A stretch of DNA of 64,000 nt from NCBI GenBank assembly GCA_019096155.1, contig JAHCVI010000003.1, positions 1,984,001 through 2,048,000 on the forward strand, read 5' to 3'. The notes beneath the pieces were generated by a model. It did no database searches. It had not been told where the DNA came from and saw only the letters and a program-made list of their open reading frames with translations. The translations under genes were made by a program, and so were the position numbers. Origin of the DNA: Staphylotrichum longicolle. Taxonomy: Eukaryota > Ascomycota > Sordariomycetes > Sordariales > Chaetomiaceae. Positions 50,612 through 62,741 of the stretch are shown here, piece after piece; position 1 is the stretch's first letter, and every line of letters begins with the position of its first letter.

Positions 50612-51799
50612 CTATTCCTGACTCGCTCGTGTTTCGCCAGCCGGGGCTTTTGCAACCGCCTCATACTTGGCCGTCCGACCCTTCCTCAGTCTCCTGATCT
50701 CAGCCCAAATGGCCACGCCCATCCACAAAGCCCACATAATGGCAGCCACAAATGGCAACGCCCGCTTGTAGTAATCCGAAGCATTCGAAAGGTAGAGCCC
50801 CAGGCCGCCGTTCACGATCCCCAGCGTTATCCCAACCCGCCCAATGGTTAGATGGACGTACGACCACACCTGCCGCTTCTGCACCTTCTTATACACCCTG
50901 TGGTGCACAAAGCCGACGATAGGTTGGATGATCAACAGCGCGAGCAGCACAAGACCAATGATGGGATGATACCGCGTCGACGGGTTTTGCAACTGCACCA
51001 GTCAGCATGCCCCCTCTCTTGAACCCCTCCCTCAACCATCGACAAGAGCCCAAAACTTACCAATCCACCCCCCGGAATCTGCACAACGCGCACGAGATAA
51101 ATCCCCAGCGCCGCCGCCGCCACATACACGCCCCACGCCAGCACCTGAAACACGGCGTGCACCCAGACCGCGAACCGCCCCGGGATCACCCGCATGAGGA
51201 TCGACCCGATCGGGAACAGGATCACAAACGCCACCGCGGCCAGGATGCCGTGGATCGTCCGGTAGTTGAGCGCCTTGTCGATGTCGAACCCGGCGCCCGC
51301 GCCATTCCTGCCGCCGCCGCCCCGGTATGCGCCCGAGCTGCTGCTGCTGCCGCCGAAACCGGAGCCGGAGCCGGACGACGTGCCATTGTTGGCGCTGCCC
51401 CCGGGACGGTAGGCCGGGCCGCCGGGCCAGAAGGCGCCTCCGCTGCTGGTGCCGCTGTGGTAGGTGTAGTCGGCGTCGTTTGTTTTGGCGCTGGTGGACC
51501 CACTCCCGGAACCGGAGCCGGAGCTGGAGGTGGAGCCCGAGCCCGAAGTGGAGCCTGAGCCGGAAGAGGTGGAGTCGACGTCGGTTCCGGTTCCTGAAGA
51601 GTGGGATCCGCTGCTGCTGCCGCTGCCATGTCCGCCGCCGTGCCCGCCGCCTCCGCCTCCGCCCTTAGCAGAAACTGTGAGGACTGTGTGGGGGTCAGTG
51701 CTTGAATGAAAGGTGAGCGGAAAGAGTGTGTGCAGCCATACCCAGGCATGCGAATGCTACGAAAAGTAACAAACGGCGGTAACTTAGTTGCCTGACCAT
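50612..51799 (-). CDS. Secretory-pathway membrane cytochrome b561 with Gly/Ser-rich ectodomain
   Basis: Three exons (51799-51742, 51683-51061, 50992-50612) encode 353 aa. The signal-like start is MVRQLSYRRLLLFVAFACLV. It is followed by about 130 residues of almost pure Gly/Ser with occasional Thr and Asp, then a short WPGGPAYRPGG patch. The C-terminal half is a b561 core: NYRTIHGILAAVAFVILFPIG, WVHAVFQVLAWGVYVAAAAL, TRYHPIIGLVLLALLIIQPI and WSYVHLTIGRVGITLGIVNG supply the four haem-ligand His residues. The last helix is FVAAIMWALWMGVAIWAEI. Fungal relatives usually carry an N-terminal DOMON domain; here a flexible linker takes its place. Role: transmembrane electron transfer, perhaps ferric or ascorbate reduction. 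Splice acceptor choice in intron 1 is ambiguous by 9 nt. Confidence 0.85.
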
Positions 51800-52627
51800 T
51801 TTCCCGTTGGCAGCAGCCGACGTGTAGACTGGAAGATCTAAATGAAGATGGACAGGTTACGAAGGAGAGATTGGGGGCAGGAAGTCGGGTCTTTTCATGA
51901 GAATTTAACTCCAGCAAGGCCCCCTGGTCGCAGATGCAGAAATGCAACCCCGTGGCGCCGTTGGGTGCGCGAGCTGAGATTTGGCGCTTTTTCAGAAGCG
52001 GCCTCCTCTGCGCTTGTCCGCCTTGCCAAGACATCGCGCTGGGTCCCGGCGACACGCGCTCGGGACACCATCCTGCGCTGTCGTCTGTGATCCCAAAATC
52101 CGGCACTTTACTTCGGCCACTGATCGATCGTAGGAGCTGCCTGAGACACGCGTTCAGAGCGGCACGGCGGCAGGAATTGCCCGACAGAACGGGTCGGGAC
52201 CGAGGCCAACTTGGCTGTAGCACCAATTCGCTCCGGGAGGCGTCGAGATTATGCAGCCAGCGCCGGACACGGGACGATGCAGGCAGCATGCAGCCCTGCC
52301 CAATTAGGAAAGGCTGAATTGCACATGTTCAAGCAACTTTGAAGGAAGCCTGAGTCGTGCAAGTTGCGAGAGAATGGCGACTGGAGGTTTTTGCCAGCAA
52401 GACCAGGGGACAGCATACAGATGGAGAACAGCGTCCATTAAAACGTATGTACTGCCAATGACCGAACATATGCGACCGAGACCGAACGGAAACAACCCGA
52501 GCCGGGGAAACGGTGAAATCAACGGCCCAAAACCATACCCAAGAACGTCAGAAATGCAAAGACCAGTGGTAGCCTGTATGTATATTAAGATCAAGTATCC
52601 AAGCCTTTCCCGACACCATTCCTAGCT
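51800..52627. other. Intergenic, nothing recognised
   Basis: Promoter of the cytochrome b561 gene and 3' flank of the GH72 gene. No coding signal. Confidence 0.4.
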
Positions 52628-54121
52628 CTACAAAGCAACGGCACCGACGAGGGTGAACAGCGCAACGATGCCCGAGACGATCAAGGGCGCATTGTTCAGA
52701 GCGGGAACGGTGCTCCGGATGGCGGCGCTGCTGCTCGAGGCCGTGCTGCTGCCACTGGAGGTGCCGGTAGCGGAGCCGCCCTCGCTGGTCGAGGCCTGGT
52801 CGCCGGCCCACTGCGAGCCGGAGCCCTTGAGGCCGGGACCCTTGCCGGCGCCCTCAGTGAAGTACTGCACTTCAGTTAGCAGCCATATTACCGCCATGAG
52901 CAAGACACACTGCACGTACCTTCTTGGCACCCTCAGGGATGGCGGGCAGAGCGGTGGTCTCGACGGCCCAGTGCTCGTCCTGAGGGGGGCACTCGGAAGC
53001 CTTGGTGGTCGAGGAGTAGCCGCCGTCGCCGGTCGGGGCGGGGAACTTCTTCAGCGCGCTGGCAAAGGCGGCGAACTCGGGCAGCTCCTTGCGTTCGCCG
53101 GTCTGGTCGACGCCGCCCTTATCCTGGCCGCCCTTGATCTCGACGATGCCGTACTTGTTGGGCTCCATGGTGTACTCGTACATGAGACCGCCCGAGTAGA
53201 CGCCCGTCATGTTCTTGTGCATGAGCGACTCCATCTCGCCAAAGTTGCGCGTGTTGGTGTTGCAGCCGTACTCAGACAGGAAGATGGGGATGCCGTAGCC
53301 GGTGAACGCCTCGACCTTCTTGTTCCAGCCGGACGTAATGAAGTCGCTGCTGCACCACGAGTAATCGTTCTTCTCTGGGTTAGCGTCGAACGGGCAGCGC
53401 TGTCAAAGGTGACCGGCAAACTTACGAAAGCGAAGAAGTCGCTGCGCTCCTCGTCAGAGCCGCAGTTGAAGTAGGCGGCCGTCTGCATGCGGTTGTCGGT
53501 GACATCGGCGGCCGAGTAGCCGACCAGCATCTTGCGGTAGCCGCGGGCCTTGATGTAGGCACGCATGTCACGGTCCGTCGCCTTGACGTACTTGGCAGCC
53601 AGCGTCGTGTTCTTGTGGTCGTGGATGACCTCGTTGCCGGAGAAGAAAGCCATCGTGTTGCTGTACTTGGAAAAGGCGTCGATGGTGGCAAACACGCTCT
53701 GCAGGTAGACAGCGTTGTACGAGGGGTGGGGTCGTCGCGGTTGATCGAGTACAGCGGGTTGTTGGCATCGAGCACGACATAGATGCCGGCGTCGGCCCAG
53801 CGCGTTCATGCACTCATCGTGGCCCTTGGAGTTGTCGGTCGAGTAGACACGGATGACATTGATGCCGAGCGTCTTGAACTTCTCGATATCGGGCTTGCAG
53901 ACCTTGGGGTCGGCGAGGGGGTCGATGTTGGCGCTGGCGCCGCCGGGCTGGTAGTCGATACCGCGGACGTAGAACCTCTCCTTGCCCTTGAAGAAGGCGT
54001 TGCCGGTGACGGTGATGGGCTCAAGCTCGGTTGCGCGCGGCTTCGACTTGACCGTGGTCGTCGGGGTGGCGTGCACGGCGGTCGCGGCCGCCAATGCGGA
54101 CAAGAGAGCAGCGGACTTCAT
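52628..54121 (-). CDS. GPI-anchored beta-1,3-glucanosyltransferase, GH72 (Gas/Gel family)
   Basis: Gas/Gel enzymes cut and rejoin beta-1,3-glucan chains at the outer membrane to elongate cell-wall glucan. Three exons (54121-53426, 53369-52920, 52864-52628), 460 codons. It starts with a signal peptide MKSAALLSALAAATAVHATP. The catalytic domain shows ITVTGNAFFKGKERFYVRGI, YQPGG, MAFFSGNEVIHDHKNT (acid/base Glu) and IPIFLSEYGCNTNT (nucleophile Glu). No X8/CBM43 module is visible. A Ser/Thr-rich stalk leads to a hydrophobic GPI signal (LIVSGIVALFTLVGAVAL). Two one-base indels that cancel each other garble about 30 residues around the conserved VVLDANNPLYSIN: an extra G near 53795-53800 and a missing C near 53722-53731. 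The true gene is probably intact. Confidence 0.9.
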
Positions 54122-56656
54122 GGTGGTGTGAGATCGGATGGGAAATGCTGCAGAAGCGAGACGTCAAAGTGGGAGAAAAACAGGCCAAAATTATAAAGAA
54201 GCTGCAAGTCAAATGGCCATCAAACGAGCGAATTGGCCAGGCTGGAAGAACAGGAACAATCTGGGTGAGCGATTGACCAGAAAAAAAGAAGCGATGATGG
54301 TTGTGGTGAAAAGAGGACAGGAAAGTGAGATGGATCCTGTTTTCAGGCACGCTGACAGTTAAAACACGACTCGGTCAGCCCATCCCATCTCCATCGAACC
54401 CGAAACCCGACGAAAAGGGGTTGGCGGCATAGCCCCCTTCCAAGAAGGCTTGGCGGTCTTGGAATTGACAGTCCAACGGCGGCACTTGCGTCGGCCAAGA
54501 TGGCGCTATCCCTTGGAACGAGGTGCCAAGCGCCCATTGATGAAGCCCAGGTCTCGGCAGGGCCAATCAGTGCTGGCTGCTGCCAAGTTCCTGTTTTGGC
54601 AGGACCAGCAATCCCGACTGCACAAACAGGATCACAACGGACGTTGGCATAACGCTCTTGATTGGCACCTGTGGACTGGGAGACGCTTGAAAATCTTTCT
54701 GACGTGACTTCAGGCCATCAAAATTCGTTGATATCGAGCTGCGGAGAGATTTGCAAAGCTCCCAAAAACGAGGGCACCGGATTGGCCAAGGCGCCGAAAT
54801 TTACCAAGATCGGCCAAGAAGGTTTTCTCCACAGGCGCTCCTTGGTGCCGAGCCCAGAACGTCGAGTCCTCACTTCGTTCCAGGTCAACTCGAAACCCGC
54901 CCAAGACAACAGACTCGGACCAGTGTTCGGATGCGTCAAACCCTGAGGCTGTGGTTTCATCGTGTTATTTTGTTCAGAGATGCCCAGCCAGCTACTGGAC
55001 TGGGCGAGAATCATGGGTGCAATTCCGGGTGTGCTGTGCCTCCCGTCAGTCTCGTGCCGCAATCAAGAGCAGATTTCACCCACTTTCCCCACAAGCACTG
55101 GAACCAACATGTTCAGCAAACTGCTCGGGGACCGGATATTCCATTGGATGTCACACTCCGTGTCCGCTGTGAGTTGGTCTTGACAACCACTTTTAACCTG
55201 ATTGGCAATCGAGACCCAAGACACAAAGCTGGTGATCGGCGATCAACTTCCAGATTGGGCCCTGCTGGAGAGCCGAAATTTTGCCGCCATGCAACAACAC
55301 TTCGTTGGCTTACACGCAACACGGAGTTGGCAGTCCATAGATCTGGGCGCTAATTAAAGTTGTCACTTGATGAGTCCTATACCAAACTAAGAAACCCCAA
55401 GGCGGATGATTGATGCCTGCTTGCTCTGCGGCATGGGAGTCACTGGGAGTCTGTTGCGCTGATGACACCATGTAGAAACAAATTTTGTGAAGTGATAAAG
55501 TCGAGTGGCTCGAAAGTGGCGGCAGTGTCATTTCACGCCAGAGTAGGCCAGACAACTTGCTTGTTTTGGCCTTTGTCACGGACTGAGAGTGCCTTGGATG
55601 AATGTCAGACAAACTCTTCAGCAGCCTTGGTGCGTGTCGCTGTGTTTGTACCAAACCTGTGACGACCCAGGCTCACCGGAGTTTCATGGAAGCGCAGAGA
55701 ATCGCTCAGTCTTTGGTGTGATGATGACTGTTGGTTCTTCTAACAATGCACTTCGGGATGGGCTCAGAAATTATCGTACACTTCAGAAGATACCGGCAGG
55801 CAGCTCTAAGCCACGCTCGAACTACGCGAGGAGACAGAGGCTTCTCGATCGATATCCTTAGCTATGAATCCTCTTCTCTCTGCCTTGCTCACCCATGACA
55901 CCTGGAGGAACGGTTAAAGCGATTGTGTGAAGGGGAAGGAGCAAAGTTCGGGGCACCAGTCAACAACGCAGTGGTGAAATACAAACTGGAGAGCCACAGC
56001 CAAATGCATTGTTGACTCACGTCGCTTCCTTTGACACCATTCCACCTTCAGCAAAATAATGCAAACTTTCTGGTTTACAAGTGACATAAGAGGAATATCA
56101 GTTGTGTCATTAGCCATTGTTTTATTTCTGCATCGTGTGGTTTATTAACAGATAAGGAACCGGGGGACTGTTGGGCCATGGTTGCTTGCCAGTCAAGATC
56201 CGTTACCTTTCATCCCAAGTCCGCGCAATGAACGGGAAATCCGTTTCCTGGCAACCCCGAGCAACGCAAAATATAGAATCACCTTTTCTCAAAAATTTCC
56301 AACTTCGCTCTCAGCTTTTCGCCTTTTCCCCATCAGAAAACTGCGCCAACTATCCAAGTCAGTTCCCTCACATTTGGCTATTGCCCTTAGAATTTTGCTA
56401 ACAGATGGAGCACAGGACGTTTGCTCTTCCTCTTCAGTCAATACTCGCGACTACCCGAGCAAAATCGCGTTTCAACTCTTCCAAATCATTGAGTGAGTAG
56501 ACATCCACCAACCGCCAGAAACCATCTGCTGGCACCCATCAGCGACCAGCGGCGCATCGGAAGGGCGAATTGCTGAATCCTATACCCCTCCAGCACTTGA
56601 TTTGACCGATCAGTTCAGAACTAACAACTGAGTTTTCAGAAAGTTCGCGATGCGCA
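54122..56656. other. Long intergenic region, nothing recognised
   Basis: About 2.5 kb with no convincing ORF, repeat or RNA gene. GH72 promoter on the left, RRM-like gene promoter on the right. Several CAAGA/GGCCAA motifs near 54590-54830 have no clear meaning. Confidence 0.4.
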
Positions 56657-57851
56657 ATGTCCATACCTCCAAATAGAAGTGCTAGTTTGTCACCTATCAA
56701 CATGACACCGCCTGAAACCCCGGTTCTCAGCAACGGCGAGATGCGCCGCACCGTCGAGGTCGCGCGTGGCGGAAGCCGCTGGTTTGGCCCAACCGGTTTG
56801 TCCGGCCCAGCAAGAACTGGTAAGTGTTTTGCGTCGTACCACACCAAGTGCAACAACTCGATGTCATGTGCTCCATCAATTTTGGGCTGGACCACACTTT
56901 CCTACCTCTTGAGTGCGACGGCGCCGGTTTTTTGACTGTTTTCAGATTCTGAGTGCTTAATGCTAACACGCTTGGCCTCTAGATGACAATTATACACAAG
57001 GCGAAACCGAAGATGCGTTCGAGGCGGCTGCTGCCCGGGCTTCGGCAAGCCTCACCAGGATTACTTGCGATGAGCCGGCACCGTCCGTTGCCCCTGGCTC
57101 CTCTGTCACCCCCGCCACTTCAAGCAATCCCCAAGGGGGCCCCCAAAATATAAATTGGCAACCGTCGTGGATGCAGCAAATCGCAAGTGGCCAGATTCCG
57201 TACGCGCCACGAGTCCCAATCCAACGCCATATCGAGCTCGGAGTCTCCCCAAAATATCGGGGAGACATCAACCTGACCAGAAACCTGTCGGCCAACATTC
57301 CGGACGAGCAAAACTGCAGCTTTTGGATTACAGACCTGCCGGCAAATACCACGGTGCACACCCTTCTTGGGGCCATTCGCAACATCGGACGCATTTACTG
57401 CTCCGTCATTTCGCCGCCCAACCCACAGCGCGGGCTGCCCTCAGCGGCAGCAAAAGTGGTATTTTTTGACCAAAACGCGGCCCAGCTTTTCTGGGACCGC
57501 TACGGACGTGGTGGTCGTCAGCAACTTCCATTCGTGGTGGACAACGTGGAGGCCATTGTTCATCGCAACCGAGTGAGAGTAGAGGCACAAAACTATCGCC
57601 GCTGCAGCAGGGTGCTCTGTGTTTCAGGCAGAGAGACGTTGATCGACGTCAACGCGCTGGTTCAGGAGTTCCAGGAGAGCTTTTGCTCGGAGATGGACCA
57701 GATCTTGGTTCGCCCTGCCGAGGGCCCAGACGGAATTCTGATCGTGGAGTTCCATTTTGGCAGTTTCCGCTGCCAATCCCAGACGGGCTACCGGTTGCTC
57801 CACGGCAGGGAGGGTTTTGACGTGTGGTTTGGCCGTGACCCGTGCGAGTAA
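56657..57851 (+). CDS. RRM-like RNA-binding-domain protein
   Basis: Two exons (56657-56819 and 56983-57851, intron GTAAGT...CTCTAG) encode 343 aa. The N-terminal ~115 residues are low complexity (MSIPPNRSASLSPINMTPPE; a PSVAPGSSVTPATSSNPQGG stretch). The folded part begins ELGVSPKYRGDINLTRNLSA and has the RRM-like core CSFWITDLPANTTVHTLLGA-IRNIGRIYCSVISPP and AAAKVVFFDQNAAQLFWDRY. A second conserved half follows with SRVLCVSGRETLIDVNALVQ and EFHFGSFRCQSQTGYRLLHG, ending VWFGRDPCE. Such proteins are common in fungi with unknown RNA targets. Start chosen at the first ATG in frame. A decayed copy lies 0.8 kb downstream. Confidence 0.75.
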
Positions 57852-58689
57852 CGGCCAGACTCAGATCCAGGTATCAAGGATCAGGTGCTTGTTTGAGTTT
57901 CATTGTTCAAGTTTGTATTCTGCCATTAGCGATGAGCCGTGCAGCTTGGGATGAACGGGTCTTGGCCAGTTCGTGATCGACTCATCTGCCCAATGTAGTG
58001 AGCAGTGAGAATATCACCATGGCCCTCGTGGTCAATTCAGGTGTCTGACCTCAAGCTCTGCTCATGTAGTTCTCCATCCGTGCTTCATACTGTGCATAGT
58101 GAGAACAGCACTCCGAGAAGTTTGACGCCTCCTTCGCCTCCTTCGCCAGCAATACGCCTTCAGCAGACGTATGAAGTCCTGGTTCCTTCAAAACCAGCTT
58201 CTGGCATAAGTATAAACAAATGACTGTCAAAGATAATTAATCGTTTTCACACTCCATCTATCAGCGTTTTTTTTCTTTCTTCCTTTCGGGATTTTTTTTT
58301 TCTTTTCTTTTGGGTAAATGGGCGTGCAATCCTACTTTCCAGGTTTACTCCATTACAGGTCAACTGGATGATTTGGAGCGCTGCCATTTGCAACGTTATC
58401 TTCGGCCACATTTTGTATCTTCTCACAGCATCTCATTGTCTTGATTCATCATTCTTCTATCGACTTCGCTCGCTGGGTGCCTTAAAACTTCCGTTGTCAT
58501 CTTGATTACTTGTCCTGTAGTTCTCAAGACTGAACCTCCAAGAAGTCACCAATTTCGACAGTAAACGGCCTAATATCTGCCTTCATTCTTTCCACCTTCT
58601 GAATTCAAGCCAAACGAGACCTTGGATTTTTCGTCGCGTCCCCTAGACGACGCACACTGGGGCCTGGCGTCTCTATCAATCACTGGGGA
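57852..58689. other. Spacer between the RRM-like gene and its decayed copy
   Basis: No ORF. A T-rich run with poly-T stretches (58266-58312) and a pyrimidine tract may be a 3' end or promoter relic. Confidence 0.4.
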
Positions 58690-59264
58690 GACATCAAACC
58701 CCAGAAATTTTATCAACGGACTTTGGGGATGACATAAACTGCAGCTTCTAACTAGGGATTTACCGAGAAACACAACGGTCACTCACAGTGCTCGCTGTAG
58801 TCCGCAACATCGGCGCGTGTGCTGCACCGTGATCAGCCCAGCCAATCCGAAAGAGGGCCGAACAACCGGCAGCAAAGTTGGTCTTCTTTGAGGAAACTGC
58901 GGCGCAGCGCTTCTGGGAGCGGCATGGACGAGGTGGGAGGCTGCAATCTCCCTTTATCACCGACGGCCTCCAGGCGGTCGTGGAGCGGAACCGTGTCAAG
59001 GTTGCCCAATCGGGCCACCTACAACACTGTACGCGGGTGCTGTGTGTCGCGGGTACAAGAGGATTCCTGAACCACCACAATCTACTGGAAGAGTTCAGGG
59101 CAACTTTTGTGTTTCAATTGGACCGAGTTCTAGCCGGGGACTCAGAAAGGGACGTGGTGGAGTTCCACTTCGGCAGCTTCCGGTGCCAATCTGAGACAGC
59201 GTACCGACTGCTAAGACACAGGGAAGGGTTTGAGGTGTGGTTTGGTCGGGATCCCTGCGAGTGA
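58690..59264 (+). pseudogene. Decayed tandem copy of the RRM-like gene
   Basis: The segment aligns with the second exon of the gene at 56657-57851. GGGGAGACATCAA (about 58686) corresponds to the GRGD region, then CNIGAC/RRVCCTVISPANP matches IGRIYCSVISPPNP in shifting frames. The C-terminal block is open (from 58878): FFEETAAQRFWERHGRGGRL, ITDGLQAVVERNRVKV, CTRVLCVAGTRG, then VVEFHFGSFRCQSETAYRLL and VWFGRDPCE. The N-terminal disordered part and first exon are missing. At least two frameshifts and a TAG stop (near 58755) lie in the first part. The C-terminal 128 codons are still open and similar enough to suggest recent decay, but no start is evident. An expressed short protein cannot be excluded. 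Confidence 0.75.
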
Positions 59265-60100
59265 TCTCGATGGGGCAGATGCAAAACCTCGCCGCAATAT
59301 CCAAAGGGGCGCTTCAAGAGGGCCGATGTATACAGAGACGGCAATGTATGGTTACCTCGGACTGTCAAGGAAGCCAAGGTTTAAAACACGTTGTTGACTC
59401 GCAATGAGAGTCATCTTGAGACTTTGTGAGAAATGGGTGCATGAGAGTTGACAAACTCTTGCTGTTACCCCGAGGGTGGTGGCAGAGCGCGGCAGCTCCG
59501 AGCACAAAGAAAACTTAGAAAAAGAGTGGTTAAGATTGGACAATGCAGACGGTAGCAAGGTGCTTCAATTTGCTTGTCTTGCGTAGGTATTGGGAATAAA
59601 TGCCCATTTCGCCAATAAAAACATCTCTGGATGCTCGCTTCGAGACCGAGACCAATTGAGTGGGGAAGCCAACTGGGGCAAGCCTGAGCTCTGAGGAAGA
59701 AGAAGCTTAGAGGCACCCAAGCAAGCCAAGTTACCAACGTTGGACCCGAACCTTTCTGAGGTGGTTGCCACCACCGTCCAATCGCTGAGAATGCCGGGAA
59801 TCCGGGTGTTCGCCCTGCTTCTCGGCCCCACTTGCCTTTGGACCCCTGTCATGGCATTGTTTACCTGCATCTGCAAGGCTGACCCTGCATGCTCGAGGGA
59901 GACAGGCGCCGAAAGCTGCGGGTCTGTGTGTGCAGGGGGAACCGTCCCTCGACCGCCTGCTGTTGATGCACAGCGGTCAATTGCGACCAGCACCCGCACT
60001 CCACCCCAACACCTTCAGCTGTTGGTCTTTGCCTAGCTAAGGTATCTTCGCAGACCGCAAGCTCAGACACCCAGACGACGAAAGCCTCGACGATGCTGCC
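59265..60100. other. Intergenic, nothing recognised
   Basis: 3' flank of the decayed copy and promoter of the HAUS6 gene. No coding signal. Confidence 0.4.
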
Positions 60101-62508
60101 ATGGCGCACCTCAACGGAACCTCCTCCATCACTCGCACCAAGTCTCTCCGAGCGCCCGCAAACCTCAGCAAGCCGGTGCAAGTCTCGTCACGCACAAACA
60201 CAGCTGGTGTAACCTCCTCGACGACTGCCGCTCCCCACCCGACCGTCTCCCCGACCGGCCCATCCAACATCTCCCTCTTCCTGACCAACCTTCGCCTGCT
60301 CGACCTCGACCTGCACCCCGACTGGCCCGACATCAATGCTCTCACATTCACCAGTAAAGATGCGGCGCAAGGGCAGAAGAAGCGAATCCAGTCCGTGGAG
60401 TGGACCCTCTACCATCTCTTCCGGCTCTGGGACCCGGACGAAGCCCGGAACAAGCTCCAGCCTTTCTTCCCGCCGCTCGACCAGGTCCAGTCGCTGAACC
60501 TGCGCGCCGCTCTGCTCAGGGGGTTGGAACAGGCAAAGAAGAACGGTGTCCTGGGTCGCGATGCGGTCGTGCGCAAGACGATGCTCGATGAGTGCAAGGG
60601 AGAGCGGTTGGAGGAGGTGCTGGCCGTCTTCTCGTCGGCTGTCCTGAAGAGGTTGGTTGCCGAGCAACAACTGAACGGAGGGGAATATCCCGCTCTGGCT
60701 CAGATTCTCGCGCTTGAGAACCGGGGCTATTCAAGCGAGCGCGCAGAGTTGACGGCACTGGTTCTCGCTCACAAGGCGTCGTTGCGCCGGATGCTGGACG
60801 ACAAGAATGCGACGCGCGCACGGTTCAGGGAGTTCTCGGAGCTACTTGCGCTGAAGGAGAAGGCAATTGCTATAAGGCGGGAGGCGGTTGAGACTGCGAA
60901 ACGGAATGGCCAGAGGCAGGCTCTTCCTGACGACCAGAAGCGTGAGGTGTGGCGGGCCGTGCACAACAACTGGACTGGGAGTGAGCGTTGGATGGAGGCG
61001 GTGATCTATGGTGACAGCAAGTCACACCAGGATGGCGTCCTTTCAACTCCGTATGACAGGGTTTGGAGACGGGTGCGATCCGGCCGGCTCGCGGAGCTCG
61101 AGGATACCTCGTCAGGGCTTTTGGAGCAGTTGGACGGCAGAGTTAGAGGCCAACGAGAAAGGTTAGCGAAGTGCAGGGGTTCCGGCAGCGGGATGTTTGG
61201 GAACACCGGGTCTGAACGGTGACTAAACAACCTTTACAGTCCAAGCAGAAGGGCATCGATCTCGGTTTCAGAGCGCACGAGAATCTGCGACTTGGCCGGA
61301 CGAGCCCGAAGAAGCTTCCTCGTGCCGAGCTGAGCCAGCTTGACAGCCACTACGAGGCGCTGATCAGCACACTCAAGTCCGACTTGGCCAAGATCAGCCC
61401 AGCTACCCGAAGCATACCCTCGTTCTTCCAGAGACCGCGACAGCCAGAGAGAACACGGCCAATGGCGGAAGAGGCCAAAGCCGAACCTGAAGTCATATCG
61501 GATATCAGCGACATTGAAGACTCCCAGCCGACCATTCGGCCATCGCCCTCTCGCCGCGAACCGATCCGCGTGCGGGAAGAGCCTGCGTTTGAGCCCGTTC
61601 TCCGAAAAGCAAAGACCTTCGATGACGAGCACTACGACTACGCATATCCAAACCACGAACCTCTCACACCTTCACGACTCCGAAGGTCAGCAACAATCCA
61701 GTCCCACTCTCCATCTGTGAGACGACGGGCCATCCCCGGCTCTCCAACAAGGGGCCATGAGCGGCGCCCCAGCGCGACAGCAAAACCCACCGCACGCGCC
61801 CCATCCCCTCCCCGTGTGACCCGTTCCCCGCCGCGACTGGTCACCGCCTCCCCAGAACCGCCATCCCCACCGCTTCATCACCCTCTCTCCCCAACACAGG
61901 AGCTCGCAGAGCACATCCTCGCCTCCGTGAGCGCCGCCTCGCCCTCGCCCGTCAAGCGACCGCGGCACACGCTCTCCCTCGCCGAGCGCACCCGCCTGTC
62001 CATGGCGCGGCGCACGTCCCACACCAACCTCCGCGTGCCGACGGACGAGGACGCGTTCTTCGACAACGACGGCGACGAAAGGGAGGAGCCAGACAGCCAT
62101 CCCCTCGCGGCCAAGCGGGCGCCCCTCACCGTGCCCATGGTCGCGGAGCGTCTATCCATAGAGAAGGACGAAGAAGCGAACGGCGAGGCGGCGGAGCACG
62201 AGGACCTGGTCGCCCGCACGAGGCGGAGCATGGTCGGGTTCGAGGCGGCGCGGCAGAAGGCGCAGCTGGACAGGCGGCGGTCGCTGCGGAAGGGGAAGCA
62301 GGGGCCGAGCCCGTCCACACCGGCGGCGGCGGCGGGTAAGACCAGTTACTTCCCTGCGGTGGACGAGGAGGAGGGGAACACGACGGTGTTGGCGGAGGAG
62401 CTGATGAATGGCGATCATCGGGATGATTACGAGGCTATTTTTATGAGTCGGCCAAAGTTGAAGACGAGTCCGATAGGGACGCCGGTGAGGGAACTCTGGG
62501 GGGAATGA
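60101..62508 (+). CDS. HAUS6: Augmin complex subunit 6 (HAUS6-like)
   Basis: Augmin recruits gamma-tubulin to existing microtubules to branch the spindle. The first exon (60101 to about 61190) reads MAHLNGTSSITRTKSLRAPA and then the HAUS6_N block: SNISLFLTNLRLLDLDLHPD, SVEWTLYHLFRLWDPDEARN, KLQPFFPPLDQVQSLNLRAA and VLGRDAVVRKTMLDECKGER. After a coiled-coil-like middle (HKASLRRMLDDKNATRARFR; RLAELEDTSS) comes a second long frame (about 61243-62508), ending TPVRELWGE. The joining intron ends GACTAAAC...TTTACAG before TCCAAGCAG (61240). No canonical phase-0 donor is obvious just upstream (candidates GTTCCG or GTTAGA), so the exact junction is uncertain. The second part is basic and disordered, with many SPSP/SP sites for mitotic kinases. 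The gene starts at the first ATG. Confidence 0.8.
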
Positions 62509-62741
62509 GATACGAGGGCATGAAGGGAATGTCATGGGATACGTTGGGTCCTGGTCAGACGACCATCCCAGGGGTAATGATTCTGAGAGACAGTCTATTT
62601 TCTGTCAAGAACAAAGTATAAGTACAGATGACCATGAGCAGACCACATCTAGCACTATGGTAGCTATAGGTCTTTTTTGGGGCCCATTTCTGCTGCCACC
62701 AGTCTTTCCCGATCTATCTTACCCTCATGCATCCACTGCCC

